A stretch of DNA of 64,000 nt from Versatilivorator sp963663845 (GTDB lineage Bacteria; Acidobacteriota; Terriglobia; Versatilivoradales; Versatilivoraceae): assembly GCA_963663845.2 (NCBI GenBank), contig OY760650.2, positions 620,001 through 684,000 on the forward strand, in the 5' to 3' direction. The notes under the pieces were generated by a model that saw only the letters and a list, made by a program, of their open reading frames with translations, searched no databases and was not told the DNA's origin. This document shows positions 8,871 through 17,252 of the stretch, piece by piece. Numbering within the stretch: position 1 is the first letter of the stretch; the number at the start of each line of letters is the position of its first letter. Position numbers and translations under genes: made by a program.

Positions 8871-10211
8871 CTACTCCTCCCAAAGGTTTTCGAAGCGGGT
8901 GTATTCTTGCAGAAAGGCCAGCTTCACCTTGCCGGTGGGACCGTTGCGCTGCTTGCCGATGATCAGATCGGCAACCCCCTTGTTCTGCTCGGTCTGCTTG
9001 TACATTTCCTCCCGGAATATGAAGGTCACCAGGTCGGCGTCCTGCTCGATGGAGCCCGACTCCCTCAAGTCCGAGAGCCTCGGCACGTGACTCTCGGCTC
9101 GCTGTTCCGGGGCGCGGCTGAGCTGGGAGAGAGCAATCACCGGAATGTCCAATTCCTTGGCCAGCGCCTTCAGCCCCCGCGAGATGTTCGAGATCTCCTG
9201 CTGGCGATTGTCGTTGCGCCCTCCGCCTCCCGAAACCAACTGCAGATAGTCCACAATCAGCAGGTCCAGCCCGCTCTCGGCCTGGAGACGCCGGGCCTTG
9301 GCTCCCATCTCCAGCAGGCCGATGCTCGCCGTGTCGTCGATGAAGATGCGAGCCGAAGACATTTCTCCCAAAGTGCCGGCAAGCTTGTTCCACTCTTCCT
9401 TGCCCAAATATCCGGTGCGCAGCTTGTGCGCATCGACTCGGGCTTCCGAGCAGAGTATTCGCAACAGCAGTTGATCGGCCGCCATCTCCAGGCTGAATAT
9501 CCCGACGCTCTTCTCGAATTTCAGGGCAGCGTGGCTGGCAACGTTGAGGGCCAGAGCCGTCTTGCCCATGGCGGGCCTGGCGGCCAACACCACCAGGTCG
9601 GAGGACTGGAACCCGGAGGTCAGCTCGTCGAACCGGGTGAACCCCGAGGCGATTCCGGTCACCATCTGGCGTTGGCCGGCAGCCGCTTCGATCTTCTGGA
9701 AGCTGGTCTTGGCCAGTTGGCCCAGACTGACGAAGCCGGTCCGAATCCTGGATTCGGCGATTGCGAAGATCGCTTTCTCGGCGTTGTCGAGCACGTTCTC
9801 CACCTGGTCCTGCTCCTCGTAGCAGGAGGAGATGATCCCGGTGGACTGCTTGATCAGTTTGCGCAGGGTGGATTTTTCCTGAACGATGCGGGCGTAATGC
9901 TCCAGGTTGGTCAGGCGGGGGACGTCGTCAATCAGGGAAGAGATGAAGGAACGGCCGCCAATGGCTTCCAGTTGTCCGACAGCGTCAACGGCATTGGCCA
10001 GGGTGACCAGGTCAATGGCCTTGGAGCTCTCGAGCAGCGACTCCATCTGCTGGAAGAGGACCCGGTGGCTGCCGAGATAAAAGTCCTCGTGACTCAGAAG
10101 CTCGACCGCCTGGTTGACGAGCTGGTTATCCAGCAGGATGGCTCCCAGAACGCAACGTTCGGCCTCGACATTCTGGGGAAGTACTCTTTCCGGCAGGGTG
10201 TCGGCAGGCAT
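8871..10211 (-). CDS. dnaB: Replicative DNA helicase DnaB
   Basis: Hexameric 5'-3' helicase of the replication fork, about 446 residues. The N-terminal DnaB domain begins LPQNVEAERCVLGAILLD. The RecA-like C-terminal domain has Walker A ARPAMGKTALALN near residue 215 and a Walker B-like LDLLIVDYLQLV, followed by SQLSRAPEQR and DLRESGSIEQDADLV. No intein interrupts it. The ATG at 10211 (MPADTLPERV) suits the family; upstream frame to 10283 is unlikely. It follows rplI on the same strand, as is common in bacteria. Confidence 0.97.
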   Translation of the reverse strand: MPADTLPERVLPQNVEAERCVLGAILLDNQLVNQAVELLSHEDFYLGSHRVLFQQMESLLESSKAIDLVTLANAVDAVGQLEAIGGRSFISSLIDDVPRLTNLEHYARIVQEKSTLRKLIKQSTGIISSCYEEQDQVENVLDNAEKAIFAIAESRIRTGFVSLGQLAKTSFQKIEAAAGQRQMVTGIASGFTRFDELTSGFQSSDLVVLAARPAMGKTALALNVASHAALKFEKSVGIFSLEMAADQLLLRILCSEARVDAHKLRTGYLGKEEWNKLAGTLGEMSSARIFIDDTASIGLLEMGAKARRLQAESGLDLLIVDYLQLVSGGGGRNDNRQQEISNISRGLKALAKELDIPVIALSQLSRAPEQRAESHVPRLSDLRESGSIEQDADLVTFIFREEMYKQTEQNKGVADLIIGKQRNGPTGKVKLAFLQEYTRFENLWEE

Positions 10212-10325
10212 GGGTCCGGCTCGCGGAAAAACAGGGGTGGTCTTCCGGGGAGGTGACCCGGGCAGGAACCCCGCGGGAATCAACCCTCAGGCGGGCGGAG
10301 AGTCTGCTCCAGGCAGGCGGAAAGT

Positions 10326-10772
10326 CTACTCTTCCCGGAGCACTTCGACGCTGACGACTGCAGTGACTTCTTGGTGGAGTTTGATGGGCACGTTGTGCCC
10401 ACCCAGAGACTTGAGGGGCTCCTCCAGGTCGATCTTGCGGCGGTCGATCTCGAAGCCTTTTTCGTGCAGCGACTCGGCGATATCCAGCGAGGTTACCGAG
10501 CCGTAGAGAACCTCCTGCTCTCCGACCTTGCGGGTGAACTGGAGAGAAACCTCGGCAAGCTGCTGCGCCAGCATCTCGGACTCGTTCTTCTCTATGGCTT
10601 CGCGCCGGACGGCCGCGGCCTTCTCCTGTTCCACCTGGAGCACGTTGTGAGGGGTGGCCAGGACGGCCTTGCGCTTGGGCAACAGGTAGTTGCGCGCATA
10701 GCCGGGCCTGACGGCGACCACCTCCCCGCGATCGCCGAGCTTCTCGATTCGTTCTCTCAGGACTACGTCCAT
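10326..10772 (-). CDS. rplI: 50S ribosomal protein bL9
   Basis: Ribosomal large-subunit protein binding 23S rRNA at the L1-stalk base, 148 residues as usual. The N-terminal domain MDVVLRERIEKLGDRGEVV and the signature PGYARNYLLPKRKAV are clear, followed by the long connecting helix rich in Glu/Lys and the C-terminal domain ending VEVLREE. It begins at the ATG at 10772, 17 bp after the rpsR stop, in the cluster rpsF-rpsR-rplI-dnaB. A 114-bp gap to dnaB holds nothing recognised. Confidence 0.96.
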   Translation of the reverse strand: MDVVLRERIEKLGDRGEVVAVRPGYARNYLLPKRKAVLATPHNVLQVEQEKAAAVRREAIEKNESEMLAQQLAEVSLQFTRKVGEQEVLYGSVTSLDIAESLHEKGFEIDRRKIDLEEPLKSLGGHNVPIKLHQEVTAVVSVEVLREE

Positions 10773-10789
10773 GAAGTGCCGACTCCGGC

Positions 10790-11065
10790 CTATCCCGAGG
10801 CAAAGGGAATCAGGGCAATATTGCGGGCTCGCTTGAGAGCCTCCATGAGCTTGCGTTGACAGGGCGCGCAGGTTCCGGAAATTCTCCGGGGCAGGATCTT
10901 GCCCCTTTCCGGGATGAAGGCGGAAAGCAAACGGGTATCCTTGTAATCGATATAGTCGATCTTCTCGGCGCAGAAGCGGCACACCTTCTTTCGCCGCACG
11001 AAATGTCGCCTGCGGCCTCTTCTCGGCTTCGCGCCCGAGCGTCCTGGACTCCGACCTGGGGGCAT
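10790..11065 (-). CDS. rpsR: 30S ribosomal protein bS18
   Basis: Small-subunit ribosomal protein that pairs with bS6, 91 residues. The core KKVCRFCAEKIDYIDYKDT, LLSAFIPERGKILPRRISG and CQRKLMEALKRARNIAL is diagnostic. The N-terminal extension is basic and proline-rich (MPPGRSPGRSGAKPRRGRRR). It retains Cys-x-x-Cys in VCRFCAEK and a further Cys pair in GTCAPCQRK, so it may be a Zn-binding form. It sits 50 bp downstream of rpsF with no ssb gene between them, unlike the common rpsF-ssb-rpsR order. Confidence 0.96.
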   Translation of the reverse strand: MPPGRSPGRSGAKPRRGRRRHFVRRKKVCRFCAEKIDYIDYKDTRLLSAFIPERGKILPRRISGTCAPCQRKLMEALKRARNIALIPFASG

Positions 11066-11115
11066 TGCAACGGCTCCTTGTTGGTTTTCCGAGGGGGCGG
11101 ATCGCTCCTTGCCGG

Positions 11116-11499
11116 TCAGATGGCGGGAGCGACAGCCTCGGGCTCGGTTCCACGACTGCGGCGGGCCTTCTTCTCGAGGCGGGCCGCCTTGATCTTTTCC
11201 GCTCTCTTCAGGTGTTCATCCACCCGCACCGTGATATAGCGCAAGACCCGGTCGTTGACCCTCAAGCGCCGCTCCAACTCCTTGATACAATCCCCGCCGG
11301 CGCCAATGGTGAGCAGAATGTAGATTCCCTCGTGCAGATCCTGAATCTCATAGGCAAGCTTCTTCCTGCCCAATCGGTCGACGGCGTGCACCTCGCCGTC
11401 GTAGCTCCGGACCACTTCCTCCATTTGGCCCGTGATCCGTTCGATCCCCTCGTCATTGGACGAGGGATGCACGATAAACATGACTTCGTAGCGTCTCAT
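11116..11499 (-). CDS. rpsF: 30S ribosomal protein bS6
   Basis: Small-subunit ribosomal protein of 127 residues. The start MRRYEVMFIVHPSS, the segment VDRLGRKKLAYEIQDLHEGIY and the block ERRLRVNDRVLRYITVRVDEH match the family. The C-terminal extension is Lys/Arg-rich then acidic (GTEPEAVAPAI). It starts at the ATG at 11499, 49 bp after pth, and probably opens the rpsF-rpsR-rplI-dnaB block unless transcribed together with prs-rplY-pth upstream. Confidence 0.96.
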   Translation of the reverse strand: MRRYEVMFIVHPSSNDEGIERITGQMEEVVRSYDGEVHAVDRLGRKKLAYEIQDLHEGIYILLTIGAGGDCIKELERRLRVNDRVLRYITVRVDEHLKRAEKIKAARLEKKARRSRGTEPEAVAPAI

Positions 11500-11548
11500 G
11501 AATCCTTGTTCCCGATCGTGCCTGGCGGAATGCCGCGGCTGGAATCGT

Positions 11549-12112
11549 TCAACCCGGATTGAACCGGTTCATGGCCTCGTCGACCCCGGACAGGCAGATC
11601 GACTCCACGGCCTCGGCGCCCTTGTGAATCATCCGCCTGAAGGCCGCGACACAATCCGCGGGCACGGGAGACAAGACAAACTCAGCGGCGTCCGAAATAA
11701 CCCCTTGCGGGGCAATTCCCAGGCGAACCCGGGTAAATTCTCGCGTGCCCAGAACCTCGATGATGGACTTGAGGCCGTTGTGGCCTCCGTCGCCGCCCCT
11801 GGCCCGAATTCGAATCCGCCCCACGGGCAGCGCCAGATCATCGCAGATTACGATCAGGTCGTCAAGGGACAGCCGGCGCCCGGACAGCAGCAGGCTGACC
11901 GCGCCGCCGCTCAGGTTCACCCAGGTCTGGGGCTTGGCAAGCAACAGGGAGGTTCCAGGCAGCCCAACGGTGGCCACCCGGGCCAGGCAGGGGTCGGACT
12001 TCCAGCCGCCGCCGCCCGCCGAAGCAAGCCGGTCGACCACGGCGAAACCCGCGTTGTGGGGCGTGTGGGCGTAACGCTCCCCGGGATTTCCAAGACCGAC
12101 CACGAGCTTCAT
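11549..12112 (-). CDS. pth: Peptidyl-tRNA hydrolase
   Basis: Recycles peptidyl-tRNAs released from stalled ribosomes; 187 residues, the usual Pth size. It shows VVGLGNPGERYAHTPHNAGF with the catalytic His in HNAGF, VNLSGGAV, the Asp-containing LIVICDDLALP, and RGGDGGHNGLKSI. The ATG at 12112 lies directly beside the start of a heptad-repeat array (12117 onward), so its ribosome-binding region is formed partly by the repeat and looks weak (CTGGAA). It lies downstream of rplY on the same strand. Confidence 0.96.
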   Translation of the reverse strand: MKLVVGLGNPGERYAHTPHNAGFAVVDRLASAGGGGWKSDPCLARVATVGLPGTSLLLAKPQTWVNLSGGAVSLLLSGRRLSLDDLIVICDDLALPVGRIRIRARGGDGGHNGLKSIIEVLGTREFTRVRLGIAPQGVISDAAEFVLSPVPADCVAAFRRMIHKGAEAVESICLSGVDEAMNRFNPG

Positions 12113-12116
12113 TTCC

Positions 12117-12280
12117 AGTTGCCAGTGGTTAGTGGTCAGTGGTTAGTGACCATGATCGACGCGCCGAGCATTTCACTTCGATTTCTGCCGGACGACCCAT
12201 TCCCGGCAGTAGGTCAAGATGGTTCGAGCAGTTGTCATATTTCCAAAACTGACCACTGACCACTGACCACTGACCACTAG
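12117..12280. repeat. Opposed heptad-repeat pair B (between rplY and pth)
   Basis: 12117-12151 consists of AGTGGTT/AGTGGTC heptads, and 12247-12280 of the reverse form (ACCACTG repeated), around a 95-bp core. The right arm supplies the TAG stop codon of rplY (12277-12279), and the left arm ends five bases before the pth start codon, so the element fills the whole spacer inside an essential gene cluster. Confidence 0.85.
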
Positions 12281-12951
12281 GAAGCCGTTTCACCGGCTTC
12301 CTCTGCCTCCCCCTTGCCCTTCCGGATCACTTCCGGTTCCTCTTCCTCCTCCAATCCCGGCACGGCAGCCTCTTCGGCCTCTTCCTCCTCCTCCTTGGGC
12401 GCAACCACGTGGGCCACCACCAGATCGAGGTCGGACAAGACCTCCAGCTTGGGGTCCACCGGCAGGTCGGACACCCTCAGGTTGGAGCCGATCTCGAGAT
12501 GAGAGATATCGGCGGTGATGTGCTCCGGGATGTCCGCCGGCAGGCACTCCACTTCAAGCTGCCTCAGGACAAACTCGAAAATGCCTCCCTGATCCTTGAC
12601 TCCGGTGGCCACGCCCGCCGGCAGGATCGGCACGTTGACCTGCAAGGCATTGTCCATGGCGATTCGCAGAAAGTCGGCGTGCAGCAAGGTCTCCTTGACG
12701 GGATCGAGTTGCCACTCCTTCAGCATGACGCTGGTCGTTCCCTGATCCTTGACGTCGAGCGAGAAAATCGTATTGTGTCCCGCTGCCGAGTGCAGGATGG
12801 CCAACAGGTCCTTGGGATCGACACTCAAGGAGAGCGCCGCTTCCCGGCGGCCGTAGAGCACGGCAGGAATCCGCCCCTGAAATCGCAACTGGCGCGCGGC
12901 GTTCTTTCCGTAACTGGACCGGACTTCGGCTGAGACTTGGATTGATTTCAT
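12277..12951 (-). CDS. rplY: 50S ribosomal protein bL25/general stress protein Ctc
   Basis: 5S-rRNA-binding ribosomal protein of the two-domain Ctc type, about 224 residues. The N-terminal L25 domain begins MKSIQVSAEVRSSYGKNAARQLR and contains GRIPAVLYG; the TL5 domain follows with LPADIPEHITADIS. The C-terminus is an acidic low-complexity tail rich in Glu, ending EAEEAGETAS. The ATG at 12951 was chosen over an open frame to 13026. Its stop TAG reads into the heptad array B. It follows prs on the same strand, a frequent pairing. Confidence 0.94.
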   Translation of the reverse strand: MKSIQVSAEVRSSYGKNAARQLRFQGRIPAVLYGRREAALSLSVDPKDLLAILHSAAGHNTIFSLDVKDQGTTSVMLKEWQLDPVKETLLHADFLRIAMDNALQVNVPILPAGVATGVKDQGGIFEFVLRQLEVECLPADIPEHITADISHLEIGSNLRVSDLPVDPKLEVLSDLDLVVAHVVAPKEEEEEAEEAAVPGLEEEEEPEVIRKGKGEAEEAGETAS

Positions 12952-13025
12952 CGGCGACTCTCTTTTGTCAGTCTCGCGCCCCGTGGCAGATGCCGTTTTC
13001 CCGGTTGCCGGTCTCAGCCGGGACA

Positions 13026-13967
13026 CTAGATGAACAGCGAACTGACGGAACTCTCCTCATGAATGGACTGGATGGCCTTGCCCAACAGCCCGGCGACGCT
13101 CAGGACTCGAATGTCCCGGCATTGGGAGGCCTCGGGCGACAGGGGGATCGTATTGGTCACCACCAACTCGGTCAAGCTGGACTTGGCGATTCTCCGGGTG
13201 GCCGGACCCGACAGGACCGGGTGGGTGCAGCAGGCGTAGACCCGAGTGGCTCCCTGCTTGGCCAGCGCCTCGGCCGATTTGACCAGGGTGCCGGCCGTAT
13301 CCACCAGATCATCCACGATGAGGGCCGTCCTGCCCGCCACTTCACCCACGATGTTGACCACCGCCGCCTCGTTGGGCCTGACGCGGCGCTTGTCGATGAT
13401 GGCCAGGCTGGCGTGCAGCTTCTTGGCGTAAGCCCGGGCTCTTTCCGTGCCTCCGGCATCCGGAGAGACCACCACCAGGTCGGGCAGGTGCAGCTTCTGA
13501 AAGTACCCCATCATTACCGGAGCGGCGTAGAGATGATCCACCGGAATGTCAAAAAAGCCCTGAATCTGAGGCACGTGCAGATCCATGGTCAGAGCCCGGC
13601 TGGCCCCGGCAGTCGACAGCAGGTCGGCCACCAGCTTGGCTGAAATGGGGACTCTCGGCTTGTCCTTTCGGTCCTGGCGGGCATACCCGAAATAGGGCAG
13701 GACCGCCGTAATCCGCCTGGCGGAGGCTCTCTTGAAGGCGTCGATCATCAGCAGCAACTCCATCAGGCTCCGGTCCACCGGACGGCAGGTCGGCTGAATC
13801 ACGAAGACGTCTTCGCCCCGTACGTTCTCCAGAATCTGAAAGTACCCCTCGCCGTCGCTGAACCTGGAGACCGAGGCCTCGCCCAAGGGGACATTCAGCG
13901 ATTGACAGATCTCCTCGGCCAAGGCCCGGTGGGCGGTTCCCGTAAAGATCTTCATGCCGTTAGTCAA
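13026..13967 (-). CDS. prs: Ribose-phosphate pyrophosphokinase
   Basis: Makes PRPP from ribose-5-phosphate and ATP for nucleotide, His and Trp synthesis; about 313 residues. The flexible-loop region YFGYARQDRKDKPR, the metal site TMDLHVPQIQGFF, VVVSPDAGGTERARAYAKKL and the PRPP loop VDDLVDTAGTL are present. The start is either TTG at 13967 (GAAGG upstream, giving MTNGMKIF, similar to the E. coli N-terminus) or ATG at 13955 (MKIFTGTAH). It sits between tRNA-Gln and rplY on the same strand. Confidence 0.95.
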   Translation of the reverse strand: MTNGMKIFTGTAHRALAEEICQSLNVPLGEASVSRFSDGEGYFQILENVRGEDVFVIQPTCRPVDRSLMELLLMIDAFKRASARRITAVLPYFGYARQDRKDKPRVPISAKLVADLLSTAGASRALTMDLHVPQIQGFFDIPVDHLYAAPVMMGYFQKLHLPDLVVVSPDAGGTERARAYAKKLHASLAIIDKRRVRPNEAAVVNIVGEVAGRTALIVDDLVDTAGTLVKSAEALAKQGATRVYACCTHPVLSGPATRRIAKSSLTELVVTNTIPLSPEASQCRDIRVLSVAGLLGKAIQSIHEESSVSSLFI

Positions 13968-14032
13968 GAGACCTTCACCTCTGAATCCTGGTTTTCAGGA
14001 CCCGTCAATCGTCGATGGTTCGGGGAAACAGT

Positions 14033-14107
14033 TGGCTGGGGCGGGAGGATTCGAACCTCCGAATGCGGGTTCCAAAGACCCGTGTCTTACCACTTGACGA
14101 CGCCCCA
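14033..14107 (-). tRNA. tRNA-Gln (anticodon TTG)
   Basis: Minus-strand cloverleaf beginning TGGGGCG with the matching 3' acceptor CGCCCCA, anticodon loop CTTTGGA giving anticodon TTG, T-arm GGTTCGAATCC, and an encoded CCA (14033-14035). Its first base lies directly next to the TAA stop codon of ispE (14108-14110), so it is probably processed from a common transcript. Confidence 0.96.
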
Positions 14108-15019
14108 TTATCCGATGGCCCGCTGGAGACATTCGACAAGGGAGCGCCGATATTGATCCCGGGGCAGGGTTCGAGTCGCCAGGAGGCGGACGTTCCCGGC
14201 TCGGAGGGCTGCGTGAGCCTGTGTCAATGCTCCTTTTTCGTCAAAAAGACCTACCAACGCCGAGCCGCTCCCGGTGAGGCCGGCTGTCATGGCGCCCCAT
14301 TGGAGGAGCCTCTGCTTCAGGCGCTTCAGGTCAGGCTGATCCCTGAAAACCACCGTTTCGAAGTGGTTCTCCAGCCCATCCCCTGACTCCAACGTGTCCA
14401 AGTAGGCTGGACAGAAGAGCGGAATCTTACTTTTGTTCACCGGGGTTGTCAACCGCAAACTCGCCCTCCGATAGGCATCCGCGGTCGACATCGGCCGGGG
14501 CGGGACCACGATCAGAACGTGGCGGGGAGCCGCGTCCTCCAGCGGATAGACCTCGGAGCCTCGCCCCACTCCGATGGCCCGTCCACCCACAAAAAAGAAC
14601 GGGACGTCCGACCCCAATGCACCTCCGATCTCGAACCAGTCCCGCCGGGACATCCGCAGCCCCAGCAGGCGGTCCAATCCCATCACGGCGGCTGCGGCAT
14701 TGCTGCTTCCCCCTCCGAGGCCGGCGCCCAGGGGAATCCTCTTTTCCAGTCGAGCCTCCAGTCCCTGTTCCAGGCCCGCATGGCGGCAGACGGCTTCCAG
14801 GGCCCGAACCACCAGGTTGTCACCGCAGTTCAACTCGTCCCGGTTGCATTGGAAGGACACTCCCCGACCTTGGGTGAGACGAACCTCCAGAGTGTCGTGG
14901 AGACCGATGGTCTGCAAGAGGGTGCGAATCTCGTGATAGCCGTCCTCTCGCTTCCCCAGGATGTGGAGTCCCAGGTTCACCTTGGCGTAGCTGCGCAGCT
15001 TGATTCGCTCCGGGTTCAT
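14108..15019 (-). CDS. ispE: 4-diphosphocytidyl-2-C-methyl-D-erythritol kinase
   Basis: GHMP kinase of the MEP isoprenoid pathway, 303 residues. The substrate-binding start LRSYAKVNLGLHILGKREDGYHEI, the ATP loop IPLGAGLGGGSSNAAAA and the C-terminal TGSGSALVGLF are diagnostic. The start is the ATG at 15019. The stop abuts tRNA-Gln. A terminator hairpin for the upstream gene lies only 15 bp before the start codon, so its promoter must overlap that gene or the terminator is leaky. With ispH at 40 kb it shows that this organism uses the MEP route. Confidence 0.95.
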   Translation of the reverse strand: MNPERIKLRSYAKVNLGLHILGKREDGYHEIRTLLQTIGLHDTLEVRLTQGRGVSFQCNRDELNCGDNLVVRALEAVCRHAGLEQGLEARLEKRIPLGAGLGGGSSNAAAAVMGLDRLLGLRMSRRDWFEIGGALGSDVPFFFVGGRAIGVGRGSEVYPLEDAAPRHVLIVVPPRPMSTADAYRRASLRLTTPVNKSKIPLFCPAYLDTLESGDGLENHFETVVFRDQPDLKRLKQRLLQWGAMTAGLTGSGSALVGLFDEKGALTQAHAALRAGNVRLLATRTLPRDQYRRSLVECLQRAIG

Positions 15020-15033
15020 GGTCGTCTTTCCGC

Positions 15034-15062
15034 AAAAAAGCCCAATCCGTCCGGATTGGGCT
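15034..15062 (-). terminator. Rho-independent terminator downstream of the TPR gene
   Basis: On the minus strand AGCCCAATCCG and its exact complement CGGATTGGGCT (15039-15062) form an 11-bp stem, or 10 bp with a tetraloop, followed by six T residues (15034-15039). It ends transcription from the TPR gene (stop at 15086) and lies between that gene and ispE. Confidence 0.85.
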
Positions 15063-15085
15063 GTAGGGGTGGAATTCGCGGCCGT

Positions 15086-17137
15086 CTACTCATCTTCGGC
15101 GGACAAGGCCAGCTTGGTGTCCAGGTCCGCCACTTTCTTTTTGACCTTCCGGGTCTCCTCCTCGTCCTGACCATAGGCCAGTGAGCGCTGCCAGTAGGAA
15201 CGAGCCTGCCGGTATTCCCCTTTCCGGTAGTGCAAGTCTCCCATGTGCTCGTGAATGGTGGGGTCGCGGCGAACCCGATCCAGGGCGCTCACCAGGTAGC
15301 GCTCCGCCTCCTCGATGCGGTCCATCTTGAAATAGACCCAACCCAGACTGTCCAGATAGGCGCCGTTGTTGGGGTCCAGGGCCACCGCCTGCTTGATCAG
15401 GTCCAGCGCCTCGGTCAGGTTGACGCCCAGGTCGGCCCACATGTAGCCCAGGTAATTCAAGGCGGATGCATGCTTCGGGTCCAGGGCGATGACCTTTCTG
15501 AAAGTCGCCGCCGCCTTGTCGTATTCCTTCTGGCGCTCCTGCAGGGCTCCCAGCATGAAGTAAAAGGACTTTTCATGGTCGAAATAGCTCTCGGCTTCGT
15601 AGAGCTTCCTTTCGGCTTCCTCGAATCGCTTTTCTCTCTGGTAGACCTGCAGGATGTAGTGGTAGACCTCCAGGTCTTCCTTGTCGCCCTGGAGCATCCC
15701 CTCCAGTTCCCGCAACGCCTTTTCGGGTTCCCCACTCTCCGCCAGCACGTCGGCGCAAAGCGCACTGGTGGCTCGAGTCGGGCTCTGATCCTTGACGGCC
15801 GCGCAGACGGCCAGGGCCCGCGAAATCTTCCTGGCCGCTCGATGGAGTCCAATCAAAAGAACCCTGGCCCGGTGTCTGTTTTCCTTGCCCAGCGCCTTCA
15901 GAGTTTCCCGGTCATGGCCCAGGTAGGCTTCCCCAAGCCGCTGCAACTCCTGGAAGCGGCCGGCGGCCTTCTCGAACTGTCCCATCTCCTGAGCAACCAG
16001 GCCGAGATGGGTCAGCGAGATGCTGCGGTTGCGCACGTCGCCGAAACTGTCGCCCGGATTGCGGTACAGACCCAGCATCCTTTCAAAGCCCGACTCCGCT
16101 TCCTCAAACCGACCCAGGTCGTTGTAAAGTCTGGACAGCTCGAAGATGACTTCCACGTTGTTCTGGAGCGAGAGATCGGCTTTCTTCAGATGCTCCAGGG
16201 CCGCCTCGTAGCGGCGGCGGGCGCGGCTGACCCTCCCAAGGCCCAGGTGAGCCTCTCCGTCATCCGGATCGACTTCCAGGATCTTGCGGTATTCCCTTTC
16301 AGCAGGGTCGATCTGTCCGTCGAGGATCAGGGCGCGAGCCAGGTCCCTGCGCAGCAGGGTCACCAGAGTCACGTTGGCGGCCTCGACGTTCATGCCTTTC
16401 CTGTAGGTCTCGGCCGCCTTCTTGAAATCACCGGACTGCTCATAAGCCAATCCCAATCCTCGAAGAAGCACGGGAGAACCGGAGTTGATCCCGACGGCTC
16501 GTTCCTGGTATTCGACGGCCTTCTTCAACTCGCCCTGGCCGCGATGGAGCTCGGCGAGCATGCTCAGGCCTTCTTCGGAGGAGGGCGCCACTTTCAGGTG
16601 CTTCTCCAGGGTGGCGATGGCTTCCCGAGAGCGCCCGGCCTGACCGTAGAGGCGCCCCAGCACCAGCAGCGAGTCGCCGTCCTGAGGGGCGAGGCGCCCG
16701 ATGGCCTCGTACTCGCGGATCGCCTTGTTCAAGGTGTCTCCGGTGGAGATTCGGTGACCCCGGCTTTCGCTGGCCAGCAGCTCGTAATAGATGGCTCCCA
16801 GGCGCCTGCGGGCGCGCAAGTTGTCCGGGTCGATGCGGGCCGCCGTTTCGAACTGCTGAATGGCTTCCAGGATACGGTTGTTTCGAAGGTAGGCGCTGGC
16901 GACTTCCGTATGGAGCTGGGAGGATCGGGGATCGTGGCGCAGCGCTTTCCGATACTCCGCCTCGGCCTTGAAGAAGCTGCCGCTTTCCTCCAGGAGACGC
17001 CCCAGGCTGAAATGATAGTAGGCGGCCGATCGATTCACCGGCCGCGCTTCCGCCTGGCCGGCCGCGGGGTTGGGCTCCTGGGCCTGAGCCGCGACCGTCC
17101 ACAAGACCGCCAGCGCCGCCAACAGGCTTCTCTTCAT
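15086..17137 (-). CDS. Exported tetratricopeptide-repeat protein
   Basis: About 683 residues built almost entirely of TPR units, an alpha-helical protein-protein interaction scaffold. A Sec signal peptide is evident when translation starts at the ATG at 17137 (MKRSLLAALAVLWTVAAQAQ, cleavage after AQA), so it is periplasmic or outer-membrane-associated. Repeats such as AYYHFSLGRLLEESGSFFKAEAEYRKAL, AYLRNNRILEAIQQFETA and LNYLGYMWADLGVNLTEAL can be followed from start to end. It ends EDE and is followed by a strong terminator. It resembles BamD/PilF-like or hypothetical acidobacterial TPR proteins; no specific partner is indicated by its neighbours ispE and purH. Confidence 0.88.
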   Translation of the reverse strand: MKRSLLAALAVLWTVAAQAQEPNPAAGQAEARPVNRSAAYYHFSLGRLLEESGSFFKAEAEYRKALRHDPRSSQLHTEVASAYLRNNRILEAIQQFETAARIDPDNLRARRRLGAIYYELLASESRGHRISTGDTLNKAIREYEAIGRLAPQDGDSLLVLGRLYGQAGRSREAIATLEKHLKVAPSSEEGLSMLAELHRGQGELKKAVEYQERAVGINSGSPVLLRGLGLAYEQSGDFKKAAETYRKGMNVEAANVTLVTLLRRDLARALILDGQIDPAEREYRKILEVDPDDGEAHLGLGRVSRARRRYEAALEHLKKADLSLQNNVEVIFELSRLYNDLGRFEEAESGFERMLGLYRNPGDSFGDVRNRSISLTHLGLVAQEMGQFEKAAGRFQELQRLGEAYLGHDRETLKALGKENRHRARVLLIGLHRAARKISRALAVCAAVKDQSPTRATSALCADVLAESGEPEKALRELEGMLQGDKEDLEVYHYILQVYQREKRFEEAERKLYEAESYFDHEKSFYFMLGALQERQKEYDKAAATFRKVIALDPKHASALNYLGYMWADLGVNLTEALDLIKQAVALDPNNGAYLDSLGWVYFKMDRIEEAERYLVSALDRVRRDPTIHEHMGDLHYRKGEYRQARSYWQRSLAYGQDEEETRKVKKKVADLDTKLALSAEDE

Positions 17138-17252
17138 GAAACCCGGTGTTGAATGGCTCATCCGTCTCCTCGACTTCTCACGCCTCGGAATTATCTCATG
17201 CGGCATGGACCCCGTCAAACCGGCGCTGACGGCGGCTGGACCGTGCCCAAAC

